Source: Candidatus Choladousia intestinavium (GTDB lineage: Bacteria; Bacillota; Clostridia; Lachnospirales; Lachnospiraceae). Taken from it: a stretch of 38,051 nt of DNA. The notes under the pieces are model-generated. The model made no database searches, had not been told where the DNA came from, and saw nothing but the letters and a program-made list of their open reading frames with translations. The DNA lies in assembly GCA_018712785.1 (NCBI GenBank), contig DVGK01000108.1:1-38051 (forward strand), written 5' to 3'. Of the stretch, positions 1-8,165 are shown piece after piece. The stretch's first letter is position 1. Every line of letters begins with the position of its first letter. Made by a program: the position numbers and the translations under genes.

Positions 1-1320
1 AAAGAGGACGTCAACCGAAAGCCTTTAATTGTAAAAGGGCCCCGGCAGGTGGGGAAAACCGAATCGATCCTGCATTTCGCGGCGGAAAATTACAAGAGCG
101 TTATTTATATCAATTTTATTGAAGAACCAAAATACAAACTTATTACAGAAAACGGATACAAACCGGATGAGATGATCCGAAATATTTCGCGGATAGATCC
201 GTCTAAGCATTTTGAGCCGGGAGAGACGCTGCTTTTTTTTGACGAACTTCAGGATTATCCGGAAATCGCTACGGCCTTGAAATTTTTTAAGATTGACGGC
301 CGCTTTGATGTGATCTGCAGCGGTTCTTTGCTGGGTATCTCCTATAAGAGAATAGAGAGCAACAGTGTGGGCTATAAGACAGATTATAACATGCATTCTA
401 TGGATTTTGAGGAATTTTTGTGGGCAAAAGGCTATGACAATACTGCTGTCGAAGAAATGATGTGGCATATGGAGACGGGAAATTCTTTTCCGGAAGGAAC
501 TATGAGAACATATAGTGATCTGTTCCTGGATCATTGTATCCTCGGCGGCATGCCGGCAGTTGTTCGGGAATATATCCGGAATGGGACTTTTGAGGGAACG
601 CTGGATATCCAGCGGCAGCTTCTGGAAGATTACAAAGAAGATATCCGTAAATATGCTGCCGGAATGGATCAGACAAGAATCTTAAATGTGTTTGAGCAGA
701 TTCCGATTCAGCTCGCCAAGGATAATAAGAAATTCCAGATTTCTAAAGTGGCAAGTGGCGCCCGGTTTAAAGATTACCGGGGGTGTATCGAGTGGCTGAG
801 AGACGCTGGAATCATAAACATCTGCTACTGCCTGCTTTTTCCGGAATTGCCCCTTCGGGGAAATTATGATGACTCAAAGTATAAGATCTATTTTTTTGAT
901 ACCGGGTTGTTTGTGGCTATGCTGGATGAGGAAGCGCAGGAAGATTTGCGGGCGAATAAAAACCTGGGCGTATATAAAGGAGCTTTGTATGAAAATATCG
1001 TGGGAGAGGCTTTAAAAAAGAGCGGGTATGACCTTTATTATTACAAAAGAGAGAACTCAACACTGGAAGAGGATTTTTTCGTGAGAACACAAAATTCGTT
1101 GATTCCGGTAGAGGTGAAGGTAAAGCGTGGAACCGCGAAATCCCTCCGGACACTGATTCAGAGCGCCCGCTATCCCGATATAGGATGCGGAATCAAGTTT
1201 ACGGCGGGGAATATCGGCTATACTGACGGAATCTATACTTTTCCATACTTCTGTGCCTTCCTTTTAAAGGAGTATCTGAAAAAGGCGCCCCTTAAGAACG
1301 CTTCGGAGCAGGAACCGTAA
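1..1320 (+). CDS. AAA ATPase with DUF4143 domain, 5'-truncated by window edge
   Basis: The reading frame is open from base 1, so the start lies outside the window. The visible part begins just before a Walker A motif (GPRQVGKT, bases 37-60), followed by a Walker B-like LLFFDELQD. This is the AAA_14 arrangement. The C-terminal half matches the DUF4143 type and ends in a PD-(D/E)xK nuclease-like core (EEDFF then PVEVKVKRG). Proteins of this family are common, often mobile or horizontally acquired, and have no firmly established function. A GTG at base 49 lies inside Walker A and cannot be the true start. The gene is AT-richer than the HD and amidase genes downstream. No T-tailed hairpin is visible after its stop. 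Family assignment is confident; cellular role is unknown. Confidence 0.85.
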   Translation, partial: KEDVNRKPLIVKGPRQVGKTESILHFAAENYKSVIYINFIEEPKYKLITENGYKPDEMIRNISRIDPSKHFEPGETLLFFDELQDYPEIATALKFFKIDGRFDVICSGSLLGISYKRIESNSVGYKTDYNMHSMDFEEFLWAKGYDNTAVEEMMWHMETGNSFPEGTMRTYSDLFLDHCILGGMPAVVREYIRNGTFEGTLDIQRQLLEDYKEDIRKYAAGMDQTRILNVFEQIPIQLAKDNKKFQISKVASGARFKDYRGCIEWLRDAGIINICYCLLFPELPLRGNYDDSKYKIYFFDTGLFVAMLDEEAQEDLRANKNLGVYKGALYENIVGEALKKSGYDLYYYKRENSTLEEDFFVRTQNSLIPVEVKVKRGTAKSLRTLIQSARYPDIGCGIKFTAGNIGYTDGIYTFPYFCAFLLKEYLKKAPLKNASEQEP

Positions 1321-1350
1321 CCCCGGGGAGACGCAAGATACAGAGAAAAC

Positions 1351-1379
1351 TTTACGGAAGAGAAAAAAGCTGGTATCAT
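1351..1379 (+). promoter_or_regulatory. Sigma-A type promoter for the HD-domain gene
   Basis: TTTACG at 1351-1356 and TATCAT at 1374-1379 are separated by 17 bases, with TGG directly before the -10 box (extended -10). It sits 35 bases upstream of the start codon at 1414. Read by eye only. Confidence 0.55.
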
Positions 1380-1413
1380 AGAGAAAACGTTATTTGATAA
1401 AGGAGCGAGAAAG

Positions 1414-2004
1414 ATGGAAACAAATCTTACCAGGGATGAGGCGCTTGCGCTTCTGAAAGAATATAACAAGGAGCCCTTTCACATTCTTCACGGGCTCACC
1501 GTAGAAGGCGTGATGCGCTGGTACGCCAAAGAGCTGGGCTACGGCGGGGAGGAAGAGTACTGGGGCATCGCCGGGCTTCTTCACGATATTGATTTTGAAT
1601 TATACCCCCAGGAGCACTGTCAGAAGGCTCCCGAGCTTCTTGAGAAGGCAGGGGCCAGCCCGGAACTGATTCACACTGTATGCAGCCATGGATACGGAAT
1701 CTGTTCCCAGGTAAAGCCGGAGCATGAGATGGAGAAGGTACTGTTCGCGGCAGACGAGCTGACCGGGCTGATCGGGGCGGCGGCCAGGATGCGTCCCTCC
1801 AAAAGCGTGATGGATATGGAGGTATCCAGCCTGAAAAAGAAATTTAAGGACAAAAGATTCGCGGCCGGCTGCTCCAGGGATATTATCCGGAAGGGAGCGG
1901 AGGAGCTGGGCTGGTCTCTGGATGAATTGATGGAGAAAACCATTCTGGCTATGCGCTCCTGTGAGGAGCAGGTAAACAGGGCCATGGAGGCAGAGGCGAA
2001 GTAG
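1414..2004 (+). CDS. HD-domain protein, putative metal-dependent phosphohydrolase
   Basis: This 196-residue protein has the HD-family arrangement: an early His in HILHGLTVEG (about residues 23-32) and the paired His-Asp in GLLHDID (about 53-59). Further His residues follow (EHC, then HTVCSHGYG, about 68-95), as does a late Asp in AADELTG (about 112-118). HD proteins bind divalent metals and hydrolyse phosphoester bonds, often of nucleotides; the substrate here cannot be read from sequence. No signal peptide or membrane segment is seen, so it is cytoplasmic. The start is an ATG behind AAAGGAG with good spacing. A recognisable promoter lies upstream and the next gene starts 45 bases after its stop, so co-transcription with the amidase is possible. 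Confidence 0.8.
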   Translation: METNLTRDEALALLKEYNKEPFHILHGLTVEGVMRWYAKELGYGGEEEYWGIAGLLHDIDFELYPQEHCQKAPELLEKAGASPELIHTVCSHGYGICSQVKPEHEMEKVLFAADELTGLIGAAARMRPSKSVMDMEVSSLKKKFKDKRFAAGCSRDIIRKGAEELGWSLDELMEKTILAMRSCEEQVNRAMEAEAK

Positions 2005-2049
2005 AGTATGGGGCTTGGTCTGCTGTCCTTGGGATAAAAGGAGGGACGG

Positions 2050-3900
2050 ATGAAGAAAAAAAGGAAAAACGGCCTGCCCTGGACGGGAATCCTGGGCGGC
2101 GCTGTGGCAGTGCTGCTTCTCTGCGCCGTGATTCTGGGCGGTACGGTTACGTATCTTGAAGGCCAGAGAGGGAACCAGGGCCAGGAGAAGAGAGAAGAGG
2201 AAGAGACCGGCACGCTGCAGGAGACGGAAGCCGGAGAGACAGATTCCGGGTCCGAAAGCGGAACCGAAGGGGAAAGCGGCGGGCAGTCAGAGTCTGATGC
2301 CGAAACCGGGCTGGAGAGCGGCGGGCAGTCAGAGTCCGATGCCGAAAGCGAGGCGGAGAGCGGCGGGCGGTCAGAAACCGATGCCGAAACCGAAAAGGAA
2401 AGCAGCGGGCAGTCAGAGTCCGATACTGAAACGGAAGCGGAGACAGAAACAGAGCCTCCGCTGGTGGTTGCCATAGATCCGGGGCATCAGGGAAGCTGGG
2501 TGGATATGAGCGACACAGAGCCGCTGGGGCCGGGCTCCTCCGAGATGAAGGCGAAAGCCAGCACCGGAACCCAGGGAAGTTACAGCGGGAAGGCGGAGTA
2601 TGAGCTGAATCTGGAGGTTTCCCTTGCCCTGGAGACAGAGCTGAAGGAGCGGGGCTATGAGGTGATCCTGACCAGAAGAGATCATGATACTGCCATCAGC
2701 AACGCGGAGCGCGCCCAGATGGCCTATGAGGAAGGCGGGGACATTTACGTGAGGATCCACGCCAACGGTTCCGACGATCCAAGCGTCCAGGGAGCCCTGG
2801 CCATGGTTCCGTCGGCTGAAAATCCCTATGTAGGCGATCTGGCGGCAGATTCCTATGATCTGGCGGATTCCATCCTGAGCCATTACTGCCAGACGGCCGG
2901 GTTTGAAAATCTGGGTATTCAGTATTATGACAATATGACGGGAATCAACTGGAGCAGACTTCCGGTGATGATTCTGGAGATGGGCTTTATGACCAACGAA
3001 TTCGATGATCTGAGAATGGCGGATGACTCTGTTCAGGAACAGATGGTACAGGGGATCGCCGACGGGATTGACGAATACTTTGAAGAGAAGGGGTTAAAGG
3101 AGCGTCAGGTCAGTCCTGAGGCGCTGGCCAGGACGGCCTCCTGCCTGGAGGAGATCAAAGAGAGCTATGTGGATCCGGGGGCGGAGGCAGGGGAGACCTG
3201 GGCGGTGAGCCTTCTGGATTTAGACACAGGGGCGGACGGAGATCTGAATGGGGATGAGCGCATGGAGGCGGCCAGCCTTGTGAAGGTCTTTATCATGGCC
3301 GCGGTGTACGACCGGGTCTGCTACCCTGCCACAGAGGAACGGTACGTTCCCTATGAAGAATCTTACGAGGGGGAGCTGCGGGATCAGATTACCCAGATGA
3401 TTACCGTCAGCGACAACGCGGCGGCCAATACGATCCTAGAAAGGCTGGGACAGGGAGACGTCTCTGCCGGCATGGAGATCGTAAATCAGTTCTGCCGGGA
3501 AAACGGCTATGAGCAGACCAGCATAGGCCGGAGGTTTCTGGAAGAAAATCCCACAGGTGAAAATTATACCTCTGCCAATGACTGCAGGGAGCTCCTGGAG
3601 AGCATCTGTCGGGGAACCTGCGTGAACGCGGAGGCGTCCGTCAAGATGTATGAGTTCCTCCGGCAGCAGACCAGAACCGGGAAAATTCCCGCGGGGCTTC
3701 AGGGGACAGGCGCTCAGACCGCCAACAAGACCGGGGAGCTGGCCGGGGAGTACGGCTGCTATGTGGAGAGCGATATCGCCATCGTGGAAAGCGAGGATAA
3801 AAATTATATACTCTGCGTCCTCAGCAATGACCTTCAGGATGTGGGGGCTGCTCAGGGAGAGATCGCTGAGATTTCAGAGGCAGTGTACAGCAGCCTTTAG
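2050..3900 (+). CDS. Membrane-anchored N-acetylmuramoyl-L-alanine amidase fused to class A beta-lactamase-like serine hydrolase
   Basis: 616 residues. Residues 1-35 are a basic start and one membrane segment, followed by a Ser/Glu/Gly-rich stalk (about 38-137) that includes four 14-residue repeats. An Amidase_3 domain (about 138-350) follows, with zinc-ligand motifs IDPGHQG (His146), a Glu near 183 and RIHANGS (His237), and the late Glu in ILEMGF. The last 250 residues carry the penicillin-recognising serine-hydrolase motifs: SLVK (Ser409/Lys412), SDN (454-456) and KTG (560-562). Expected role, by family: cleaving the MurNAc-L-Ala bond of peptidoglycan outside the membrane. The second domain could be a carboxypeptidase-like or beta-lactam-binding enzyme. 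No clear class A ExxLN motif is seen, so penicillinase activity is doubtful. The start is an ATG behind AAAAGGAGGG. Confidence 0.87.
   Translation: MKKKRKNGLPWTGILGGAVAVLLLCAVILGGTVTYLEGQRGNQGQEKREEEETGTLQETEAGETDSGSESGTEGESGGQSESDAETGLESGGQSESDAESEAESGGRSETDAETEKESSGQSESDTETEAETETEPPLVVAIDPGHQGSWVDMSDTEPLGPGSSEMKAKASTGTQGSYSGKAEYELNLEVSLALETELKERGYEVILTRRDHDTAISNAERAQMAYEEGGDIYVRIHANGSDDPSVQGALAMVPSAENPYVGDLAADSYDLADSILSHYCQTAGFENLGIQYYDNMTGINWSRLPVMILEMGFMTNEFDDLRMADDSVQEQMVQGIADGIDEYFEEKGLKERQVSPEALARTASCLEEIKESYVDPGAEAGETWAVSLLDLDTGADGDLNGDERMEAASLVKVFIMAAVYDRVCYPATEERYVPYEESYEGELRDQITQMITVSDNAAANTILERLGQGDVSAGMEIVNQFCRENGYEQTSIGRRFLEENPTGENYTSANDCRELLESICRGTCVNAEASVKMYEFLRQQTRTGKIPAGLQGTGAQTANKTGELAGEYGCYVESDIAIVESEDKNYILCVLSNDLQDVGAAQGEIAEISEAVYSSL
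2275..2442 (+). repeat. Four tandem 42-bp repeats coding the amidase stalk
   Basis: Units begin at 2275, 2317, 2359 and 2401, exactly 42 bases apart, each starting AGCGGCGGGC or a close variant. They encode 14-residue units of the type SGGQSESDAE plus four residues. The in-frame spacing shows length can vary without breaking the protein. Confidence 0.85.
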
Positions 3901-3944
3901 ACTGAACACAGGTAGGGAAAGGATAACCAAAAAGGAGGGAACGT

Positions 3945-5924
3945 ATGATTCGTTTAGAAAAAGACAGACTGGTTTTTCACTATGACGCGGAGGAGCTTTG
4001 GATTGAGCCCTGGGGACAGAACGCTCTTCGGATCCGGGCTACGAAGAACTGCAGTATGCCGGAGGAAAACTGGGCGCTGCAGGCGACTGCCCCGGCAGAA
4101 TGCCAGATGCGCATGACGGAGCAGGGAGCGGAGATCATCAACGGAAAAATCCGGGCTTCCATTTCAAAGCTGGGGAAAATCATTTTTTACAATCAGAATG
4201 GAAAGGTGCTGCTGGAGGAATACTGGAGAAACAGAAATGACATCCTGGATCCCAAATGCAGCGCCATCGAGGTGGAGGCCCGGGAGTTTAAGCCCAATAT
4301 CGGCGCCAATTACCACCTGACCATGCGCTTTGAATCCCAGGATAAGAAGGAAAAGCTTTACGGGATGGGGCAGTATCAGCAGCCCTATCTGGATCTGAAG
4401 GGAATGGATTTTGAGATGGCTCACAGAAATTCCCAGGCCAGCGTTCCTTTCCTCCTTTCTTCCAGAGGGTACGGGCTTCTCTGGAACAATCCGGCTGTGG
4501 GCCGCGCTGTACTGGGAAGCAATATCATAAGCTTTGAAGCTTTTTCCACCAAAGCCCTGGACTACTGGGTGACGGCGGGAGATACTCCCAGAGAGATCGA
4601 GGAGACCTACGCCTCTGTGACAGGCACAGTGCCCATGATGCCGGAGTACGGACTTGGCTTCTGGCAGTGCAAGCTGCGCTATCAGACCCAGGAGGAGCTT
4701 CTGGAAGTGGCCAGAGAGTACAAGAGAAGAAATCTGCCCCTGGATGTAATCGTCATCGACTTTTTCCACTGGCCGAATCAGGGAGAGTGGAAGTTTGACC
4801 CGGTGTACTGGCCGGATCCGGACGCCATGGTGAAGGAATTAAAGGAAATGGGTGTGGAGCTGATGGTGTCCATCTGGCCTACGGTGTCCAGAGAAAGTGA
4901 AAACTTCCAGGAGATGATGGAAAAGGGATATCTGGTCCGCACGGAGCGGGGCTTCCGCATGTGCATGTATTTTGAAGGTTCCACCATCCACTACGATGCC
5001 ACCAATCCCGGTGCCAGACAGTACGTGTGGAGCAAGGCCAAGAAAAATTACTATGACAAGGGCATTAAGATCTTCTGGCTGGATGAGGCGGAGCCGGAAT
5101 ATACGGCTTATGACTTCGATAATTACCGGTATTACCTGGGAACCGATCTGGAAGTGGGCAACATATATCCCAGAGAGTATGCCCGCACCTTTTATGAAGG
5201 GATGGAGGATGAAGGCCAGGAGAACATCGTAAATCTTCTTCGCTGCGCTTGGGCCGGCAGCCAGAAGTACGGCGCGCTGGTATGGTCCGGCGATATCGCC
5301 TCTAGTTTTGCCAGCATGAGGAACCAGCTGGCGGCAGGCCTGAATATGGGAATCGCGGGAATCCCCTGGTGGACCACCGATATCGGCGGCTTCCACGGAG
5401 GCATTCCGGAGGATCCGGGCTTCCGGGAACTTTTCATCCGCTGGTTCCAGTGGGGTGCCTTCTGTCCTGTTATGCGTCTTCACGGAGACCGGGAGCCCAA
5501 GCAGCCCCAGCAGGGCACTACAGGAGGGGCCACCTGCCTTTCCGGAGCCCCCAACGAGGTGTGGAGCTACGGGGAGACGGTCTATGAAATCTGCGTCAAG
5601 TATCTGAACATCCGGGAGAAATTAAGAGATTACACCAGAGAGATCATGAAAGAGGCCCATGAAAAGGGCTCACCTGTCATGAGAACCCTGTTCTATGAAT
5701 TCCCGGAGGACGAAACAGCCTGGGAGGTGGAAGACGAGTACCTGTACGGATATAAGTATCTGGTAGCGCCCATTCTGGAGGCCGGGGCCAGGACCCGCAG
5801 AGTCTATTTCCCGGGAGAGAATGTGACCTGGGAGGACTTTGAAACAGGCGAGACATTTAAGGGCGGCCAGTGGGCGGAAGTAAAGGTGACACTGGAAACT
5901 ATGCCGGTTTATATTCGGAAATAA
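3945..5924 (+). CDS. Glycoside hydrolase family 31 (alpha-glucosidase/alpha-xylosidase type)
   Basis: 659 residues without a signal peptide, so a cytoplasmic enzyme acting on imported oligosaccharides. The GH31 catalytic nucleophile is the Asp in IFWLDEAEPE (Asp380) and the acid/base is the Asp in VWSGDIASS (Asp450). Other family landmarks are VIVIDFFHW (about 269-277), AGIPWWTTDIGGF and MRLHGDREP. The motifs and length fit the YicI-like branch (alpha-xylosidase or related alpha-glucosidase); specificity cannot be decided by eye. The start is an ATG behind AAAAAGGAGGG. It is 44 bases after the amidase gene and is followed by a terminator. No sugar transporter is nearby. Confidence 0.92.
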   Translation: MIRLEKDRLVFHYDAEELWIEPWGQNALRIRATKNCSMPEENWALQATAPAECQMRMTEQGAEIINGKIRASISKLGKIIFYNQNGKVLLEEYWRNRNDILDPKCSAIEVEAREFKPNIGANYHLTMRFESQDKKEKLYGMGQYQQPYLDLKGMDFEMAHRNSQASVPFLLSSRGYGLLWNNPAVGRAVLGSNIISFEAFSTKALDYWVTAGDTPREIEETYASVTGTVPMMPEYGLGFWQCKLRYQTQEELLEVAREYKRRNLPLDVIVIDFFHWPNQGEWKFDPVYWPDPDAMVKELKEMGVELMVSIWPTVSRESENFQEMMEKGYLVRTERGFRMCMYFEGSTIHYDATNPGARQYVWSKAKKNYYDKGIKIFWLDEAEPEYTAYDFDNYRYYLGTDLEVGNIYPREYARTFYEGMEDEGQENIVNLLRCAWAGSQKYGALVWSGDIASSFASMRNQLAAGLNMGIAGIPWWTTDIGGFHGGIPEDPGFRELFIRWFQWGAFCPVMRLHGDREPKQPQQGTTGGATCLSGAPNEVWSYGETVYEICVKYLNIREKLRDYTREIMKEAHEKGSPVMRTLFYEFPEDETAWEVEDEYLYGYKYLVAPILEAGARTRRVYFPGENVTWEDFETGETFKGGQWAEVKVTLETMPVYIRK

Positions 5925-5942
5925 TACAGTGAGTTATATGGA

Positions 5943-5974
5943 AAGCAGCGGAGATTCAGGGCCGCTGCTTTTTT
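5943..5974 (+). terminator. Rho-independent terminator after the GH31 gene
   Basis: Nine-base perfect stem (5943-5951 with 5962-5970), ten-base loop and a run of six T at 5969-5974, 19 bases after the GH31 stop. Confidence 0.9.
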
Positions 5975-5985
5975 AATTCATGACA

Positions 5986-6014
5986 ATAGAAAGTTCGCGG
6001 AGCGTGCTTTCTAT
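5986..6014 (-). terminator. Hairpin over the 3' end of the Crp-type gene
   Basis: ATAGAAAG (5986-5993) and CTTTCTAT (6007-6014) form an 8-base inverted repeat with a 13-base loop. It overlaps the stop codon of the minus-strand regulator. No good T run follows on the minus strand, so a termination role is uncertain. Confidence 0.35.
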
Positions 6015-6691
6015 ATGTTCGAGGGGTCTTGGATACTGGCATACGTTTTCAGCCCGGCTTCATCCAAAATATGGTAAGTGTTTTTTACTTTCTCAATGAA
6101 GCCCTTTTCTAGAAACAGATTGATCACTCTCAGAAGATGGCGGTAGCTTGTCCCGAAAGCATCGGCCAGAGCAGACAATTCAAGAGAAAACCAACCGTCC
6201 TTTTGGACAGAAAGAATGTACATGCCCAGCCGTTCTTTTACAGTACAGAGGACATTGACAGAGGCGATAGCGTCAAGCTGATACAGTTCCAGCGCCAGGC
6301 AGCGGCCTATTCTATACAGGAAGCCGGCATCATGCATTAATGTCTCTCTGCGCCCAGCTATGGGGAAATGAATGACAAGAGACTTTTTCATTGTCACAAC
6401 CGAGGAAACCAGGGGCTGAAGGGTCATAAATTCGATTTCTCCTAAAATGCAGGGGTTTTCACGGATGTCCAGCACGTATTCTTTTCCGCTTGGCAGGGTA
6501 CGAATAATCTTTATTTTTCCGTGGACAAAAAAGTATAGGGTTTCCAGAGAAGCACCCTGTTGGCAGATGGGTTCTCCCGACCTATATTCAGCAAGGAACA
6601 GGAAATCCTGGTATTGTTTTGGCAAAAAATCCTTCAAGGGATCTTCTGTCAAATATTGTTTTAAAAGATGATGTTCCTGTATGATTCGCAT
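6011..6691 (-). CDS. Crp/Fnr family transcriptional regulator
   Basis: 226 residues. The N-terminal half is a cyclic-nucleotide-binding-type beta roll (YRSGEPICQQGAS, about 36-48, then FFVHGKIKII). The C-terminal part is a winged helix with a recognition segment around LADAFGTSYRHLLRVI. The roll lacks the classic cAMP-binding arginine signature and the Fnr N-terminal cysteine cluster, so the ligand is unknown; it resembles YeiL-type proteins. The start is the ATG at 6691 behind AGAGGAG. It is divergent to the MFS transporter with 120 bases between starts, and a dyad in that gap is its likely operator. The pair is AT-richer than the genes on either side, consistent with transfer as a unit. Confidence 0.87.
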   Translation of the reverse strand: MRIIQEHHLLKQYLTEDPLKDFLPKQYQDFLFLAEYRSGEPICQQGASLETLYFFVHGKIKIIRTLPSGKEYVLDIRENPCILGEIEFMTLQPLVSSVVTMKKSLVIHFPIAGRRETLMHDAGFLYRIGRCLALELYQLDAIASVNVLCTVKERLGMYILSVQKDGWFSLELSALADAFGTSYRHLLRVINLFLEKGFIEKVKNTYHILDEAGLKTYASIQDPSNI

Positions 6692-6705
6692 ATTTCTCCT
6701 CTTGT

Positions 6706-6721
6706 TGTGACATTTGTCATA
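6706..6721. promoter_or_regulatory. Operator-like dyad between the Crp-type gene and the MFS gene
   Basis: TGTGACA-TT-TGTCATA is a 7-2-7 inverted repeat with six of seven bases symmetric. Its shape is that of Crp/Fnr/PrfA-class sites. The centre (6713.5) is about 41.5 bases upstream of the predicted MFS transcript start and about 21 downstream of the predicted regulator transcript start. Confidence 0.6.
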
Positions 6722-6740
6722 GATATGTTAAGTTTTTGTT

Positions 6741-6769
6741 ATTATACTATTTTTGAAGCAAAATAACAA
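6741..6769 (-). promoter_or_regulatory. Promoter of the Crp-type regulator gene
   Basis: On the minus strand TTGTTA (6769 to 6764) and TATAAT (6746 to 6741) are 17 bases apart. The predicted transcript start is near 6734, upstream of the dyad at 6706-6721. Confidence 0.6.
6743..6748 (+). promoter_or_regulatory. -10 box of the MFS transporter gene, activator-dependent in appearance
   Basis: TATACT lies here, but no acceptable -35 box exists 16-18 bases upstream; the hexamer at the right distance is TAGATA. A promoter lacking a -35 with a dyad at about -41.5 is the usual class II Crp/Fnr-activated layout. The box overlaps the -10 of the opposing promoter. Confidence 0.5.
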
Positions 6770-6811
6770 TGAGGAAACAGACCGGCTAGAGGAAAGGAAG
6801 ACATTTCAATA

Positions 6812-7969
6812 ATGAAAAAGGTTTTGGTAAAAGCAGCGGTTTTATCTTTGTCACTGATATTGATTTCAGCATTTTCTGTTTCGACGGCACTGCCGGCTAT
6901 GCTGGAGACTTTCAAAGAATATTCTCAGGAACAGGTAGAAATGCTGATTTCGGTTCCTTCTTTTTCTATTACAGCAACGCTTCTTGCTTCGCCATGGCTT
7001 TCTAAATATATAAAAGAGAGAAAAATGGTTTTAGGAGGACTGCTTCTGCTGTCTGTCAGCGGCATGGTACCGGTATTTTTTCAGCAGTATTCTTTGATAC
7101 TGGGCACAAGGATTTTACTGGGGATCGGGATTGGAATGGTCAGTGCCAAGGCAGTCAGTATAATAAGCGAGCGATATCAGGGAGAGGAAAAAACGGTACT
7201 CTTGGGATACCGGGGAGCGGCAGAGGGATTAGGAAATGCAGTTATGACTCTGGCGGCCGGCCAGCTGTTGGCTGTGAGATGGAATTATGCGTTTCTGGTA
7301 TATTCTCTAGGATTTCTGATTTTCTTTTTATATCTGGTATTCGTTCCGGAAAAGACAACTTGGAAGAACCGGGAGCATAAGAGCGCGGAAAAAAATTTTT
7401 CGATAAAAGGCTGCGCCGGAATTACGGGGTTTTATGCAGCGGCAGCTGGACTGCTCACGTGTGTGAACAGCGGATGTTCGCTGCGTATTCCGCTTCTGGT
7501 TCTGGAGCGGGGATTCGGGACAGAAACAGAGGCCAGCATTCTTTTAAGTTCGATGATGGTGGCCGGAATTTTTGCGGGAATTTGTTTTGGATGGATGGCA
7601 CATATTTTCGGCGGCCGGCTGCCAGTGTTCAGCTTTCTTCTGACTGGAGCAGGTCTTGCTGTGATGGTTTTTTCCAGAAATCTGTTCCAGCTGGGAACAG
7701 GAGCTTTGCTTACAGGGTTTTTTTATACATTTTCTCTGACCTGTGTTTTTAACGGCCTTTCAGAAAGGCTGCCGGGTGAAACAGTTCACGGGGCAACTTC
7801 TGCAGTTTTGGCGTGCTGCAATCTGTGTGCGGCCTGCTCCCCCATAATTTTAAAAGGACTTCAGAGACTTGACAGCAAAACTGGCACACCGCTTCTGGTT
7901 TATGCCTGCGGCGCTGTGCTGATTGGGGGAATGATTCTGCTAAAAGAAAGATCCTGGAAGTCAGTCTGA
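6812..7969 (+). CDS. Major facilitator superfamily transporter
   Basis: 385 residues and almost wholly hydrophobic, with about twelve membrane segments. Family features include a long first helix and a short positively charged loop after helix two (WLSKYIKERK, about 62-71). A central charged cytoplasmic loop separates the two six-helix halves (about residues 175-200). The size and profile suit a drug/metabolite efflux or small-solute MFS permease; the substrate cannot be inferred. The gene is divergent to a Crp-type regulator and is probably activated by it through the dyad in the shared gap. The start is the ATG at 6812 behind a GGAAAGGAAG stretch. No terminator follows before the next promoter at 7998. 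Confidence 0.87.
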   Translation: MKKVLVKAAVLSLSLILISAFSVSTALPAMLETFKEYSQEQVEMLISVPSFSITATLLASPWLSKYIKERKMVLGGLLLLSVSGMVPVFFQQYSLILGTRILLGIGIGMVSAKAVSIISERYQGEEKTVLLGYRGAAEGLGNAVMTLAAGQLLAVRWNYAFLVYSLGFLIFFLYLVFVPEKTTWKNREHKSAEKNFSIKGCAGITGFYAAAAGLLTCVNSGCSLRIPLLVLERGFGTETEASILLSSMMVAGIFAGICFGWMAHIFGGRLPVFSFLLTGAGLAVMVFSRNLFQLGTGALLTGFFYTFSLTCVFNGLSERLPGETVHGATSAVLACCNLCAACSPIILKGLQRLDSKTGTPLLVYACGAVLIGGMILLKERSWKSV

Positions 7970-7997
7970 AAAGCAGAGCCGACGAATGAATTTTGTC

Positions 7998-8026
7998 TTG
8001 ACAAAACATACCAAAAGATGGATAAT
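7998..8026 (+). promoter_or_regulatory. Promoter of the transmembrane kinase gene
   Basis: TTGACA (7998-8003) and GATAAT (8021-8026) with a 17-base spacer. This is one of the best sigma-A type promoters in the window. The predicted transcript start near 8033 gives a leader of about 130 bases. Confidence 0.75.
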
Positions 8027-8100
8027 AATATCACATTTCATTTGAAAGTCTACAAGGGTTCACTTACAAATCCCATTTAGAAACAGAGAATAAAAGGCAG

Positions 8101-8162
8101 GCCTCCTCTTGGGTGCTTACCGCATCCAAACTGCCGGGAGCATTTCCGAAAAGGAGGGAGGC
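8101..8162 (+). promoter_or_regulatory. Structured leader that may mask the kinase ribosome binding site
   Basis: GCCTCC (8101-8106) can pair with GGAGGC (8157-8162), part of the Shine-Dalgarno stretch AAGGAGGGAGG; CCTCCT (8102-8107) can instead pair with AGGAGG (8152-8157). Between them, 8109-8129 forms an eight-pair hairpin with loop TTACC and one G-T wobble. The layout suggests translational control; no known riboswitch class was recognised. Confidence 0.4.
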
Positions 8163-8165
8163 GCA

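Noticed and set aside
2050-3900. Calling the second domain a beta-lactamase resistance enzyme
   Set aside because: SxxK, SDN and KTG are present, but the Glu166-type ExxLN motif is not evident, and the fusion to an amidase points to wall metabolism.
6714-6748. TTGTCA at 6714-6719 as -35 box of the MFS promoter
   Set aside because: The spacer to TATACT would be 23 bases, too long for sigma-A; it is better explained as part of the dyad.
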